Origin: Ehretia macrophylla
Taxonomy: Eukaryota; Streptophyta; Magnoliopsida; Boraginales; Ehretiaceae
Reading direction: 5' to 3'
DNA: 64,000 nucleotides
NCBI GenBank assembly: GCA_037974665.1
Contig: CM075782.1
Location: 44,613,851 to 44,677,850 of the forward strand
In this document: piece by piece, positions 28,401-40,621 of the stretch
Layout: each line of letters opens with the position of its first letter
How positions within the stretch are numbered: the first letter of the stretch is position 1
Made by a program: the position numbers and the translations under genes
The notes under the pieces: model-generated
The model's database searches: none
The model's input: only the letters and a program-made list of their open reading frames with translations
What the model was told of the DNA's origin: nothing

Positions 28401-31400
28401 CCAAATTTGCAGAGGACTGTCACTCACAAATATCATGATCGTCCTAATCACTGTTCTATGCACTTATATATCTCCAACTTCAACTTTGGTAAGCACTTGG
28501 AGCCGATAATAAAATATGTGAAATGAAAAGTTCAGCTTTATTTTATATTAAGTAATATTATCAAGCAAAAATGGATAAAAGTTTGCTGGAAAATGTCTTT
28601 AGACAAGTTCTCATCTGATAACTGAATTATCGTCAACAAGCCTCCTCCTCCTACTTCAGGGGTTACTTCAAATCAATTATGTGACACATAGCATGCCATA
28701 ACTTGAAAATAAGACTAAATATCAAATAAATGTCAGATTTTCTTTTGTCAACTGTAATGAAAGGTAGCTGCCAAAATTTCCATTTTGGTATGCTACTCAT
28801 GCTGCAAAGTACAATCAGAGGAAGCAGCTGCAGAGTTCTCTGTACATGAGATTCTATATCCTCAAAGTCAAATTTATTAAAAAAGGTCAAGGAGAGTAAG
28901 CGCTGAATTGGAAGAAAAAGTAAATACTTTAAGAAGACATGGCTTTCCTCACGGGAGATGTATGTAGAAAAACAGACAATATATACACGATGAGAAAGGG
29001 TATACCTGCAAACCATATACATCAGCTTCCAGTTCAGCTATCATTGCATCAGTAATTGATTCATTTATACTCCCAACATTAGAATTTTCATTCTGCACCA
29101 ACTCAGGCAGCAATTTAAACTGTGTCCAGACATAAACATAATATAGTTATAGAAAATTGTATGAACCAAGATTTTCACCTCTGAACCCAAATCCTGGAGT
29201 GTGCTCTCAGCCTCTATTGGACTAGGCACAGGCCCATCTGTATGAACTATATCCCCTTGATGTTGAAAAGTTGCAGATTCAGCAGCAGATAAGTTCCACT
29301 CTTCAACAACAGCTGTCAATTTCTTCTGAAACTTGCCAAAGGAAACATCCTGTGGCTTTTGCTCCTCATTACAACAGTTGTTGTCACCAGAGTTTGCCAT
29401 GTTTTGCTCCACATTATTGATGTAGTCATCATCAAGAAGAGAATACTCTCTCCTGAAAGTAGCGTTTTGATTTAAATTTTGCATGTCAGAACTATGCAAT
29501 ATTGTGTTCTGGCCTGCATCATCAACAACTGCAGAGGGGAATGATTGTGTGCAGTTCATTAGGATGGTTTCTTTCAAACCCATGTCCGTTTGACAGGCTA
29601 TAGGTTGTTGCGTAGAGGACTTGTGAGAGACTAGACCATCACATAATTCAGAGATCAGATCAGTCGCACGGTTTGCATCACAAGAATTTTCTTCAGAATT
29701 ATGAACGACGCCCACAGTTTCCAAGTTCATGGCACACGATGTGTTGCTTTGTGATTCACCTCGAGCTGTCCTGGTTGATGCCAATTGTTTCCTTAGGTTT
29801 TGCTCCATCGTCACATCAGTTGAGGGTTTCAAACCAACTTCTAGTGATACAGGGACTGCACACATATGAACTTGTATATTTTGATTGATGTTGTTAAGGC
29901 CAACATGAGATTCTTGGTCGATGTTAACATTTGGCATTATGTTCATAGTTTCGGCAGCAGCTATAGGTGACTTGTTATCACAAAACAATCCACCATTATC
30001 ATTCATCAGGGTACAACTTGAACCATTTTCCTCATGATTTCTCATCACAAAATCGTGTTTATGTGACTTTGCTTTTGCTAATTGGCGCTTCTCATCGTTC
30101 TCATTTATATCCCAGTGAACAGATCCAGCTTTGTTAATTTCAGCGCCAAAAGGAATGTTTCTGCAATCCATCCCCTGGTTAGAAACAATTGGCTCCATAT
30201 TGAGTACCTTAGATTGTAGCTGAGGATTGAAAATTTCAACTTTCTCATGCTGTTGGACTTGCTTTTCTCGCAACTCAGCCAAAACAGACAACTGAGGTGT
30301 TGTTAAGTTCAAGGAGAAAGATTGACTTATTCCTTCACGTGACCTGTAAGTGGAACTGCCTCCATATTCCTGAAGCTTTGAGTCAGAGAAGGTATGCAGC
30401 ATCCTATGATTCAAACCAGTGGAATTATCACATCCCAATAATACACCCATTACATCATCAGGGCGTGAGAGATGCTTTTCAGAATGAGATGTACTTAGCT
30501 CAATTCCTGTCCTGTCAAAAGAATATTCTTGAAAATTGCTATCATTAAATTCCAGTATTGGAGAAGACAAAGTCTTACTGCTGAGATCACGAACATGAGA
30601 AACTGGTTCAACCAATTTACTTGTATGGATAATGTCATTCTTGCTTGCATTGTTATGCAAGTTCATCAAATCTACTGCCGCTTGTGGGATATCATAATAA
30701 GGAATAATGTTGTTACTGGAGGTTTCGGGAGGTAACAAGGCGGTGCTAACTAATATGGGGCCTTGAGTACTTCCTGGTGATGACTTGTCCTTCAGAAACT
30801 GGGGGTAATCATTCTTCAAATCGACCTGCTGGATAATCACAGGAGAGAATAAGCACAGTGTTTTGCTGGCATGCTTGTATCTAGGGATTCATTGATGAAT
30901 TCCGTAGAATTTGGGATATCCACGCCATTAACTATTTGTGAAGGATTCCACGAAGAGAGAGAGTTTACCTGAAAGCTTGCGTTCTGGTTCACGGTAGGAC
31001 CCAAGAGGCTCACATCACTAGCAAAAGACTGCCCATTGCAGTATTCCTGGGGATTGGGATCTACTCCCGTTACTCCATTGACAGCAACAACATACTGATA
31101 ATCAGGGTCACCTTGTTGAATCATGCTAGAATCAATGGCAGACAAGTTTTCAGATTCAGTCAAAGGAATTAAAAAGATTCTGAGCCGCTGAGAACCACCC
31201 AGCTTTTCAATACTGTAATATTCCTCTATCATATTCTGAAGATCCTCATCAGAGGATACAGATATAAGAGCGTCAAGATCCTCTCCCGGAAGCTGGTACT
31301 TAATTGTGTGAGGTTGCTTACAAGTTTCAGAAGTTTTCTTCACAAATTCTTCCCAAGAAATATTCTTACTTATGGAAATAATTCGGGTCTCTCCTCCCAC

Positions 31401-32066
31401 ATATCTGAGTTTCCCATCACTTGGACGTGGCAAGATTTTACCCCCAAAACTGCAGAGAAACTTGACTTTTCCAGATTGAGAACCGTCTGAAACTCTTAAG
31501 GCAGAAGGCTGGGAAGACTGACCAAATTCTGATTCAGTTAACCGAGGAGCACTTGACCCCAAATCCACCTGATCATGGCAGATTCCATTAGTAGCCTTGC
31601 TCACCCCGTGCCGAGAAGAAGTATCCTCATTGCGAAGTCCATATTCGTTATTAACATAAATTCCATTCCCCATTGACCCTTTTGCAGAAGCAGATTCAAT
31701 CATATCAGAACCACATTCTGAATTCATCCTTCTCAAACCCAGAACTTTAGCAAGGTCCTCGTAACCCTGCTGATGGTTCTGATTATCATAAAGGCCAACC
31801 CTCATCTCTCGATTCCTTACAACACCAGGCATTGCCGGAGCCACCCTTGAACAAGCACGATCGTGAAGAAACTCCAGCGAGAACTCCTCACCAGTCTGGA
31901 CTGAAGTTCTATTATTTACATACTGCATCACAACCTCCTCTCGTGGAATCATAGATGAAGATGATGTTTGCTGGATCCACCGACCAGCTGGGCGAGGCAT
32001 CTCAGTGATCATGGTTTCAGCTAGATTTTTTGATCTATATATCTGCATCCGAACAGTTATCCTCAC
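25455..32066 (-). CDS. PB1-domain Raf-like MAPKKK (plant B4-type RAF kinase)
   Basis: Nine coding exons: 32066-30969, 30825-29179, 29119-29006, 27044-26892, 26780-26617, 26532-26385, 26257-26135, 26049-25962 and 25624-25455; about 1234 residues, or 1228 or 1216 if translation starts at the ATGs at 32048 or 32012. Near residue 55 is [16 protein letters not shown], typical of this subfamily. A PB1 domain spans about 200-302 ([19 protein letters not shown]). A long disordered Ser/Asn-rich middle precedes the kinase domain (about 955-1225) with [22 protein letters not shown] (HRD replaced by HFD, as in plant RAFs), DFG, WMAPE and [10 protein letters not shown]. Catalytic Lys and both Asp are present, so it should be active. 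B4 RAFs act upstream of SnRK2 kinases in osmotic-stress signalling. The exon 1-2 junction is the least certain (see findings). No transcript data. Confidence 0.87.
27361..27606. repeat. Repeat insertion in kinase intron 3
   Basis: Within the large intron (27045-29005), a segment starting acacgccccctcacgtgtag and containing tttgaacccatgac, ctgataccatgtt and ending tgtatattctaacag resembles a dispersed plant repeat often seen in introns. The class is not determined; no coding potential. Confidence 0.4.
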
Positions 32067-32381
32067 ACATCTAACGCGTATTTCCTCTCCATCACATGAA
32101 CCAAACTATGTGCAACAGCTCTAAATCTCTATCATCAATTCCACAGCCAACTGAATTCCCTCTACTTCACTACTATCGCACGAAAATTCCAAACCAATAC
32201 AGCAAAACCCTAAATTATAGTACTTTCTCCAATTCTATGGATCAACACTATCAACTAAATCTCCAAAACAAACTTAGATGAACAATATAATTCGAAAAAA
32301 CAAAGAATGCATATACTCCCCACACTGACTACTCTAGAATATATACAATCCGGCTCGATCTTCTTCAGCTAAGCAATCAAT

Positions 32382-33014
32382 CTGTGTAATAAAAAATTAT
32401 GAACACAAATCAAAACAAAATTATACTACTAATTAGATCGAATACTTTTAATATTACGAAAGAAAAACAAGTTGAATTTTACGAATAAATGTACCAGCTA
32501 CTATATACACACACAAAAATCAATATGAAATCGTACTAATAGAAGCTAAAAAAATGAAAAATTAAGATTACAGAACAAAAAAGAGTCGAATTTTACGAAT
32601 AATCAAATACAAATGCATCCATTACGATGTGAATACACACACACACACACACACACACACAAGTAATTAAAAATCGTACTAATAGAAGCTAAATAGATCA
32701 AATATTTTAACATTACAACAAAAAAAAAAAAATTAAAAAAAGAGTCGAAATTTACAAATAATCAAATACAAGTATATTTATTTTTATGTTTACACACAAA
32801 AAATCAACATAAGATCGTACTAAAAGAAGCTAATAAAATAAAAATTACGAACAATCAAATACAACTAGTATATCAATTACGAACAATCAAATACAAGTAT
32901 CAAATTAATAAGCAAAACAAATATTATGTCAACAAATTACAAATTAAGTGAAATTTAAAAAGAAACAAGAAAAAATGAATTTGAGAAGAGGAAAGGAGAG
33001 AGCGCGTGGCTTAC
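32382..33014 (-). other. Probable 5' UTR intron of the kinase gene
   Basis: On the minus strand a donor aagt|gtaagc lies at 33014 and an acceptor attacacag at 32382. The 5' UTR exon (before 33015) is purine-rich, whereas the interval is strongly AT-rich, as plant introns are. Based on splice signals only. Confidence 0.4.
32634..32661. repeat. (AC)n microsatellite
   Basis: About 13 AC repeats, in the likely 5' UTR intron of the kinase gene. Confidence 0.9.
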
Positions 33015-33049
33015 ACTTGCGGTTTCAGCTCACTTCTCTTTATTTGTTA

Positions 33050-34102
33050 TACTTGAATTTGTTTTACTAAAGTTGAATTATTTATCGTCGTTGACAGTAA
33101 ATAAAAAAATAATAATGATTAAATGAAGAGAATAAGAATATGGATTTAGAAAATTATTTTATTTCTCTCCTACGTGGCAGTGCATGGCTTGAGAATTGGG
33201 AAGGTAAAATTGACGTGTCAGTGAAAATGACCAATCAGCTAATCTGGCTCTGTTGCCAAAGATGTTTGTAGTTATGTTTTTTATTTTTATTTTTTGTTGC
33301 GAAGACTATAAGGTGAAAAAGTTAATGATCCAGGTGGCGCACTTGATTCCATTACGTTGGGGCGCGCCAAAGATTATGATCTCGTCTTCCCGCCTTCACT
33401 AGTCGGCGTACTGTTTCTTTCGTTTTTTTTTTCTTTTTTTCTTTTTTGTATTAACGTAGGAGCTCGATTACCGTTTAAATTTAACGGAATCCAACCACTA
33501 ACTAATAAATTTACGGGTGTATCAATACGCCCCAACATATGTTCCAAGTGAGTTAGGAATAGTGATGGCATCAGGTACCACAAATTAGGAGGTGCATTAC
33601 AGCGTTAGAATTAATAATGAGGATTCGAAGAAAATCATTTGTATATAAATTTTTCTATGAATACTCTGCAATTTTCTTATATTTTCTTAGGACTTACTGC
33701 AAATATTTGGCTACTTCTACAACCATTTTGGTGCCATTTTTAGTATTAAAAAAAATCTAAAATTTTAGAGGGTGCATCGTCACCCTTGAACCTAATGTAA
33801 TTATGTCGGTGGTTAAAAGTGTGAAGTTAATAAGTAATTAAGGAATTTTGAACTCTAATTTGCCAAATATTACTTCTTATTTGTCACTAGACTACCTCTT
33901 GGCTAGTAGGAATACTTCTAAGTAGGAGCTTATTGAATTTATAAACAGATATATTTACTGTTCTATAAATATTATAGTTTCATTGATTTTCAAGTGAAAT
34001 TTAAGGCTTAGCTTCAAAATATTTAATTTACAAGTCAATACCTTTGTCGTATGGGACAATCAATACGTCACTTTTGTCGATAGCTTCTACCACTTTTGGT
34101 TT
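33050..34102. other. Kinase promoter and AT-rich intergenic DNA
   Basis: Upstream region of the minus-strand kinase gene. It contains no supportable frame. Specific regulatory elements are not asserted. Confidence 0.35.
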
Positions 34103-34784
34103 GGGCAAAAACTATTTTAGTCCCTGAGGTTTGCTCTAAAGACCAAATTGGTCCATCAGGTTTGCAAAAAGATCAAAGAAGTCCCTTCAATTAACTTTTG
34201 TTAGTCAAATGTTAATAGTCAAAGGGTTGACCGAATTAAAAGACCATTATATCATTAGGCAATATATATTATAAAAAAAAATTACAATAAAAGTCTAAAT
34301 CAGTTTAAAAAAACATAATTCACATCATTTGTGCAGGAAAAAAAACTAAAAAATATCAGTTCAAACATAAACAAATTAAATTCAGTAATATATCGTTAAA
34401 AAATGAACAATTATCATCGACATAATTAACAGCGAGGGTACCAGTCAGAGAAGAGGATGAATCATGATTGTTCATTTTTTAACGATATATTACTAACTTT
34501 AATTTGTTTATATTTGAACTGATATTTTTTAGTTTTTATTTTTTTTTCCTACACGAATTATGTTAATTATGTTTTTTTTAGACTGATTTAGACTTTTATT
34601 GTAATTTTCTTTTATAATATATGTTCCCTAAGGATATAATGGTCTTTTAACTCGGTCAACCCTTTGACTATTAATATTTGGCTAACCAAAGTTAACTGGA
34701 GGGACCTCTTTGATTTTTTTACAAACTTAAAGGACTAATTTGATCTTTAGAGCAAATCTCGGAGACTAAAATGGTTTTGACCCC
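34103..34784. mobile_element. Mutator-type fold-back MITE, 682 bp
   Basis: Almost the whole element is one inverted repeat with arms of roughly 300 bases. The left end gggcaaaaactattttagtc pairs with the right end (inverse ggggtcaaaaccattttagt). Inner parts also mirror each other: for example tcaaagggttgaccgaatta against taactcggtcaaccctttga. An exact 9-bp duplication ttttggttt flanks it (34094-34102, 34785-34793). No transposase is encoded. Confidence 0.85.
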
Positions 34785-35619
34785 TTTTGGTTTTGAGCTT
34801 TTTTTATTTATTTATTTGGTGGTCAACTGGTTTTGAGTTTGCTATACTATTTCACATGCGTCATCGACTAGGAGTCATTACCTATTCTAATATTTGTGTG
34901 TGTGTGTATGTGTGTGCTAAGAATAAGGTAGCGTTTATGTGAGGCAATATCGTATCTAAATAGTAAATATCATTTATTTTTCACTCTAGTAAATGTAATG
35001 CTAATTTTTTTTTTTAACAATATCATACTTAATTAGAAATTTTTTTATCATCTAGTGTTGCAAAATGTTAGTTTCAACGCACTTAATTTTATGAAAATTA
35101 TTATAAGTTGGTAAATAAGTAAGAGTGAATTTAAAATTTTTGTTCAGTAACGAATAAAAATATATAATTTAACATTTATATATAAATAAATCTTTTTAGT
35201 AAGATAAATTATTTTTTAATTTAAAAATAATTTTTAAATAGTATATATATATATATATATACACATTAAAAATTAGACAACTCTCACTCACTCGTTAACA
35301 GCTCATCAATGTAAATAAGTACATGTCACATTCATTGTGGTACGTAGGCAAGCTTGATTCTTGATTTCTTTTTACTTGCCCAACTACTTCATTGCATAAT
35401 TTTTTTTTTTTGGGACGAAACCTCATTGCATAACTAAAAATCTTTTAGAAAGAATAACAAGATCCATTGACACCCCAATACACATATATAGAAGCCATAT
35501 ATATGCCTGCCGTAGGTTTATCTTTTCCTGCAACCGTCAAAAAAGTTTACGATTTAATTGCATTTGATTTTACAGTATAGGAAAGGATCGTGCTTACAAA
35601 CGCAAGAAAAAAAAAAGAG
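34785..35619. other. AT-rich intergenic spacer
   Basis: No gene is seen. A short (GT)n run (about 34897-34917) and (TA)n run (about 35242-35260) are present. Confidence 0.4.
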
Positions 35620-36045
35620 TGACGAGGGGTAATCGAGCTGGGGTAGGCCAACCCGAGTCAAGACTGACCCAATTAGTTAATGCCCAACTTAGATGCCAAT
35701 CCGACCTCACCCTGACCCAAGAAAATTCCCAACCCTTGTGTCAGCTGCTCTGATGGGACAAAGAATTCTGATGAGACATAAAGCTGCACAACACTAATTG
35801 ATGTCAGATCCCAATCTAGTATAAATAGAGTTCCACTACCGCATTTAAGAAGTAACTCGTCATTAATACTTTCAGCTATCTTGCCAGCTCGGACATACTA
35901 ATCATTTGCACGCCCGAGGGGAAAATCCGGGTCATCACCTGGCCTTTTCCTTCCCTTCCCTTGTGCAGGTCAAGCAGCCGACCCGAAAGTTCAGTTCGGC
36001 AGGGGTAGCCATCCAACCTCAACTGCGAGATTCCCAACCTCGACA
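35620..36045 (+). repeat. 5' LTR of the gypsy element
   Basis: It starts tgacgagg and ends tcgaca, with 426 bases matching 56532-56957. A TATA-like tataaataga lies near 35819-35828. Confidence 0.92.
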
Positions 36046-36046
36046 G

Positions 36047-36064
36047 TTTGGCGCCGTCTGTGGG
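36047..36064 (+). promoter_or_regulatory. Primer-binding site of the gypsy element
   Basis: The bases tttggcgccgtctgtggg lie one base after the 5' LTR, the usual position and a form common in Tat-type elements. The tRNA was not determined. Confidence 0.7.
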
Positions 36065-36110
36065 AAGAGTTATTTTCAACACTCTTCTTACCACTCACTG
36101 AGAAACCATT

Positions 36111-37087
36111 ATGGTAGAAACCAGAAGCCACAGCGCGACGGTAGAGGACTCGCCCAACCAGGACGAGGACCTCGAAACCACACAGGCGCCTAGCCAAAAC
36201 CCAACCTAAACTAATATTGGAACGAGCCAACGTATACACCTAGCCTCACAAACTAACCCCTCTATAGATGCTGACCTCAGCTCCGGTCTGTCACTAGAGA
36301 TGAGGATGATGCTTGGGATGTTTGAAGAATTCAAGGAATAGGTAGCCCGGCTAGCTGCGGAGCCCCCCGCTCCACAAGTAACTATGTCGTAGCCCGCATG
36401 CCCACAGTTCAGCATTCCGTCCCCAAGCCGAGCCCGGGCTCAAGACGGAGAGGGCCTCCTAGAGTCGGTGGCGAGACTCGATGAGATGAGATCCCAAAGG
36501 GCGGCACATGCTAACCTCGAGCAGGCCAAGACCACGGCTGCCATAGCGAAGGTCATTAACCAGCTCGGTATAAGCTTGCTTTCTCCCGAGGTGCTGGCCA
36601 CGCCATTGCCTACCAACAACCGAATGCCCAACCTAGCAGTCTATAATGGGGACGGAGACCCCGCTAGCTACCTGCTTAATTTTGATCACCACATGACTCT
36701 GCATGACATCACCGACCTCATGAAGACGAATACATTCCCGACTACCTTGGTTGGCAATACCTTGGATTGGTTCCAAAAACTTCATCCCAGTTCTATTGCA
36801 AGTTTTCTTCAGCTAGCGGAGGCTTTTCTATCTCGCTTCTCGGGGAGTCGACGTGCAACCCGTCATACAGCATCATTGTTGTTGGTGAAGCAGTAGAAAG
36901 GAGAGAGTTTGAGGGCTTATACAACCCCGGTTTAATGAGGAGTCCCTTAGAATTCCCAACCTGGATGACTCTATGGCATTGATGGCTTACCAAAGTGGGC
37001 TCAGGTCGGGCCCCCTCACATCATCCTTGGCCATCGACCCTGTGGATACTGTAGCTGAGCTGATGGTACGAGCAGAAGGGTACATAC
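36111..37087 (+). pseudogene. Gypsy gag, 5' part (interrupted)
   Basis: It begins with an ATG, MVETRSHSATVEDSPNQDED, then has a stop about 32 codons in. The retrotransposon gag core is at 36468-36896 (containing MPNLAVYNGDGDPASYLLNF and DWFQKL), followed by another stop and frameshift. The frame is broken at 37087 by the solo-LTR insertion and resumes at 40159. Gag normally forms the particle that packages the RNA. Not functional here. Confidence 0.85.
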
Positions 37088-40000
37088 TGTGAAACCCCAC
37101 ACGAGCCTCATGTGCATTTTATAACATTTCATATATTTTTGCATCATTTAACGTGCATTAATATCAATTAATGTACATTTACTTGGGTTTACGTGCATCT
37201 ATCTCGTTTAACGTGTATATGAGTGCAATAGCATGCATACGAGAACCTTAGAGGATGTAGATGATAATTAAATTTTACTAAATTAGATTAACTAACCAAA
37301 ATAATTAAAATTATAACTACATGATAATACTAGGCATTCACAACATTGGAAATGCATTTATATCATTTAACGTATGTTTGCATCGTTTTACGTGTACTTG
37401 CATTGTTTAACGGGCAATTTGTGTGTCTTAGATATCGTAGGAATTAAATAATTTACACTACACTACACTAGCTAACTAAATAGTTAAAACAAAACTAGAA
37501 TGGCAAACTTGAAGTAATTCATTAGTTAGAGGGCAATTTGGGTATTTGGGCTTATAAGATATTTTCCACCAACCAAAACACACACAAACACCACTCAACG
37601 TACACAAAAACATTACACACACACATACCCATCAGGAAACACACACCACACACGATCAGACGAAGGGGAGATGAGAAAGAAGAGAGAAAAGAGAAAGAAG
37701 AAAGAAGAAGAGGAAGAGGGAAGAAGAATGAAGTTTAGCCATTTTTGTGTCATCCTCAAGCTATTCTCTTGCTCATACAAGCTTTCTATCACTTGTTCTT
37801 CCATTCAAATTCAAAAGCTAAGGTGAGGGAATTTTCATTTAAAGGTTTTAAAGCTCATCCAATTTTAGGATATAGATATATTGATTAATCTTATTTATAT
37901 GTACATATGGAGCTCATGGTGATGATTGTGTGTACTTTGTGTTGTAGATCTAAGAATTTTTATGAACTTGTGTGGAAGAGTTGGAAGAGTTGAATAAGGA
38001 TGTAGATGTGTTTTATATATGATAGGATGCATATAGCTTGTATTTGTTGTTGAAATTGAATGACAAAGTCTATTGGATTTAGTGGGTGTTCTTGGTGTTC
38101 TTGTTGAATTTATGTTGAAGATGTTTATAGCTTGTTAAGTTGTGATTTTGGAGTTGTAGTTGTGTGGAATTTATGTTTGGTGAAATGGTTAAGAAGTGGC
38201 TTTGATTGGCATAGCAAAAGAAGCAAGAAAAGGAAAATTCATGCATTTGTTGCACTGTAGCGTTCACAAATAGATTTGGCATGACCGGACTACCCCCCTT
38301 CACCGGTCGACCGGTGGAGGACCTCTCGTCCACTGGTGAGGCTTCGGGTTTGACAAATTTGTGCAACGTTTTTCTAAAGGCCATAACTTACTCAATTCAA
38401 CTCCGAATTCCATTCTGTTTGATTCTAGAACTATCTACATTCGATAAGCTTAGATTATATACCAAAATCAAGTTATTTGGAGGTTAGGAACATAGGGAAA
38501 CTAACTATTTAAGTTAGGTCTTGTGTAACTCCCCTATTTCACTTTGCTTGCTAAGCCTATCTTGCCTCTTTCTTTGCACACTTTCTCCCTTTGTTTCTAA
38601 CGTGTTCCATGAACCTTTTTGGGTAACTTAATTGGTAAGCGTTGAACATAAAATTTAACCTTTACCTTGCTCATGTAAATACATTGCATTAGAACCTAGC
38701 CATGAGCACCGAATTAGCATGAATTTCTTGTTACATTGTGACCATGCTTGGCTATCGGAGGAATCCTGTTTGGTTGATCTTCTCATGCATGTTTATAAGT
38801 TACATGAACTCTAATTGGATTATGCTTATATTGATGTGTTTAAATTGTTATCACTAACCGGTGGCAACCTACTTTGTTGCTTCCGAGCTTGTTTTTACAT
38901 TTGAAATCCACTCTCACTTGGTGAATTATCCTTGGAGAGATGGAAGTTATATAAATGATATAATTAAGCAATATAATGGACCCCATGGTAGAAGTTCCGG
39001 TACCGCCTGGGCGGCATTGGGCTTGCCAGGACGGACAAGCTACCATCGCATTAGGGTGTATATCCGGATTTCGTCCTCGTAATTTGGCGTATTGGGTTAT
39101 GATATTGATAAAGCAGCGAGATTTGCCATTTCTAACATTTGCAACCATTCTTGCTTGGTCCCTTGAGGCCCTTGAAGGAAAGTGTTGCCCGCATCTCCAG
39201 CAATTGCAACCACTCTTGCTTGGTCTTTTGAGGTCCTCGGAGGAAAGCGTTGCCCGTATCCTCTTATTATATGTTCAACCACTCTCATTCAGGTAGAAGA
39301 GTTGATTACTTGTTCACATGCTTAATTTTGTTATTAGTATGCTTGATTACCTCTTCATTAAATGTTCGGGATGCACGTTCTCTGCTAGTAGTACTTGTTT
39401 ATACATGCTCAAACTAGTTCTTTATCAGGTTTTACCTTGTTTCTTAACAACTGTTTGTATGTGCATGACATGACTTTTCAAAAATGCTTCCTAAAGGGTA
39501 AAATGTTTGCGAAAACCCCATTTTTCCATATCCCTCACTGAGCTAGGTGTAGCTCACTCTCTCTTTATAACAATTTTAGGTGAATTTGGATTCAAGCCAA
39601 CTTCACAAGTTGATACAGGAGATTCTCTAACTGTCAGGATGTGCTTATGCTCTTGCGATCTACCTGCATGTTGTTGTAGCTATAACTTTTGTAATAGGAG
39701 ATTATGTTGTAAGTTAAACAATGTGATATAATATATTAACTTTTTGGATTCTAAGACTGTATTTAATTTGTTCTTTTATTCTTTTGTAACCTAGGGGTTA
39801 GTTTGGGTTGGAACTATGAATGAACAATTGAACCTAGGTCTTGTAAGTATAATTTCGGTGGTTATGAACTTAATTATTAGTGATGAAGTTTGTATAATGT
39901 GCTTTACTGGAATTAGCTTAAAAATAGGTGTTGTAATGGTAATATTAGCTTCTTGGTTGTATGGTTTTATGGATATTAGAGCTTGGGCTGGTAACTTGTG

Positions 40001-40153
40001 CTTTAGCGGACCTAAGATGAGTGATCTTCTTAAACCCATGGCATCATGATCCCAGATGTTCAAGGTTATTATAAGTTTAAATATATCTATTTTCTTGCCG
40101 ATTAGTACGATATCAGAGGCTATTATTGTAATTAAGAAGATGGGGTCGTGACA
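37088..40153. mobile_element. Solo LTR nested in gypsy gag
   Basis: A 3066-bp insertion starts tgtgaaacccca and ends tggggtcgtgaca, so it has TG...CA termini with short inverted ends. It is flanked by catac (37083-37087) and tatac (40154-40158), a one-mismatch 5-bp duplication. Gag sequence continues in register across it (coding for AEGYI before and HSKEI after). There is no internal polyprotein, primer site or second LTR. Long LTRs with these ends occur in Tekay/Del-type gypsy elements; lineage is inferred. Confidence 0.7.
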
Positions 40154-40620
40154 TATACACTCGAAAGAAATCCATCAGGCGAAGAGGGACAATGACAAGG
40201 AGAAGGAAGCCGGAAAGAAGGGAGAGGTCGCCCGAGGCCAACCTAGGGGAAAGGCCCAACATGATTGAGTCAAGCAGCCTTAACAACCTAAGCAGAACCC
40301 CCGGTTCACCATGTTTACTCCCCTCAATACCTTGAGGGAACAGATCCTGATGGAGATCCAACATTAGAACTACATACCTCCAGTGTTGAGGATGAAAGGC
40401 CGACCTGAGAAGTGCAATCAGACCAAGTATTGTCGTTACCATATAGACTACGGCCACACCACCGAGGAGTGCAGAGACTTGAAATAGGAGATCGAGGCAT
40501 TGATAGCCCGAGGTCACCTCCAGAGATATGTAGACCAACAGCCAACTCGGAATCACTACTAGAGAGAGAAAAAAAAAAACCCCACCCAGGCGCCAGGTCG
40601 GGGACGGACATTTAGCTGTG
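40154..40620 (+). pseudogene. Gypsy gag, 3' part with zinc knuckle
   Basis: It continues gag after the insertion. A CCHC-like finger lies near 40405-40485 (CNQTKYCRYHIDYGHTTEEC, of the Tat type CxxCxxHxxxGHxTEEC). Stops follow (for example after CRDLK) and the reading frame shifts toward the protease. Broken. Confidence 0.75.
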
Positions 40621-40621
40621 A

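Noticed and set aside
30837-30845. Frameshift mutation making the kinase a pseudogene
   Set aside because: A phase-matched intron with good signals explains the frame change, and the kinase domain is fully conserved. Kept as an alternative in the findings.
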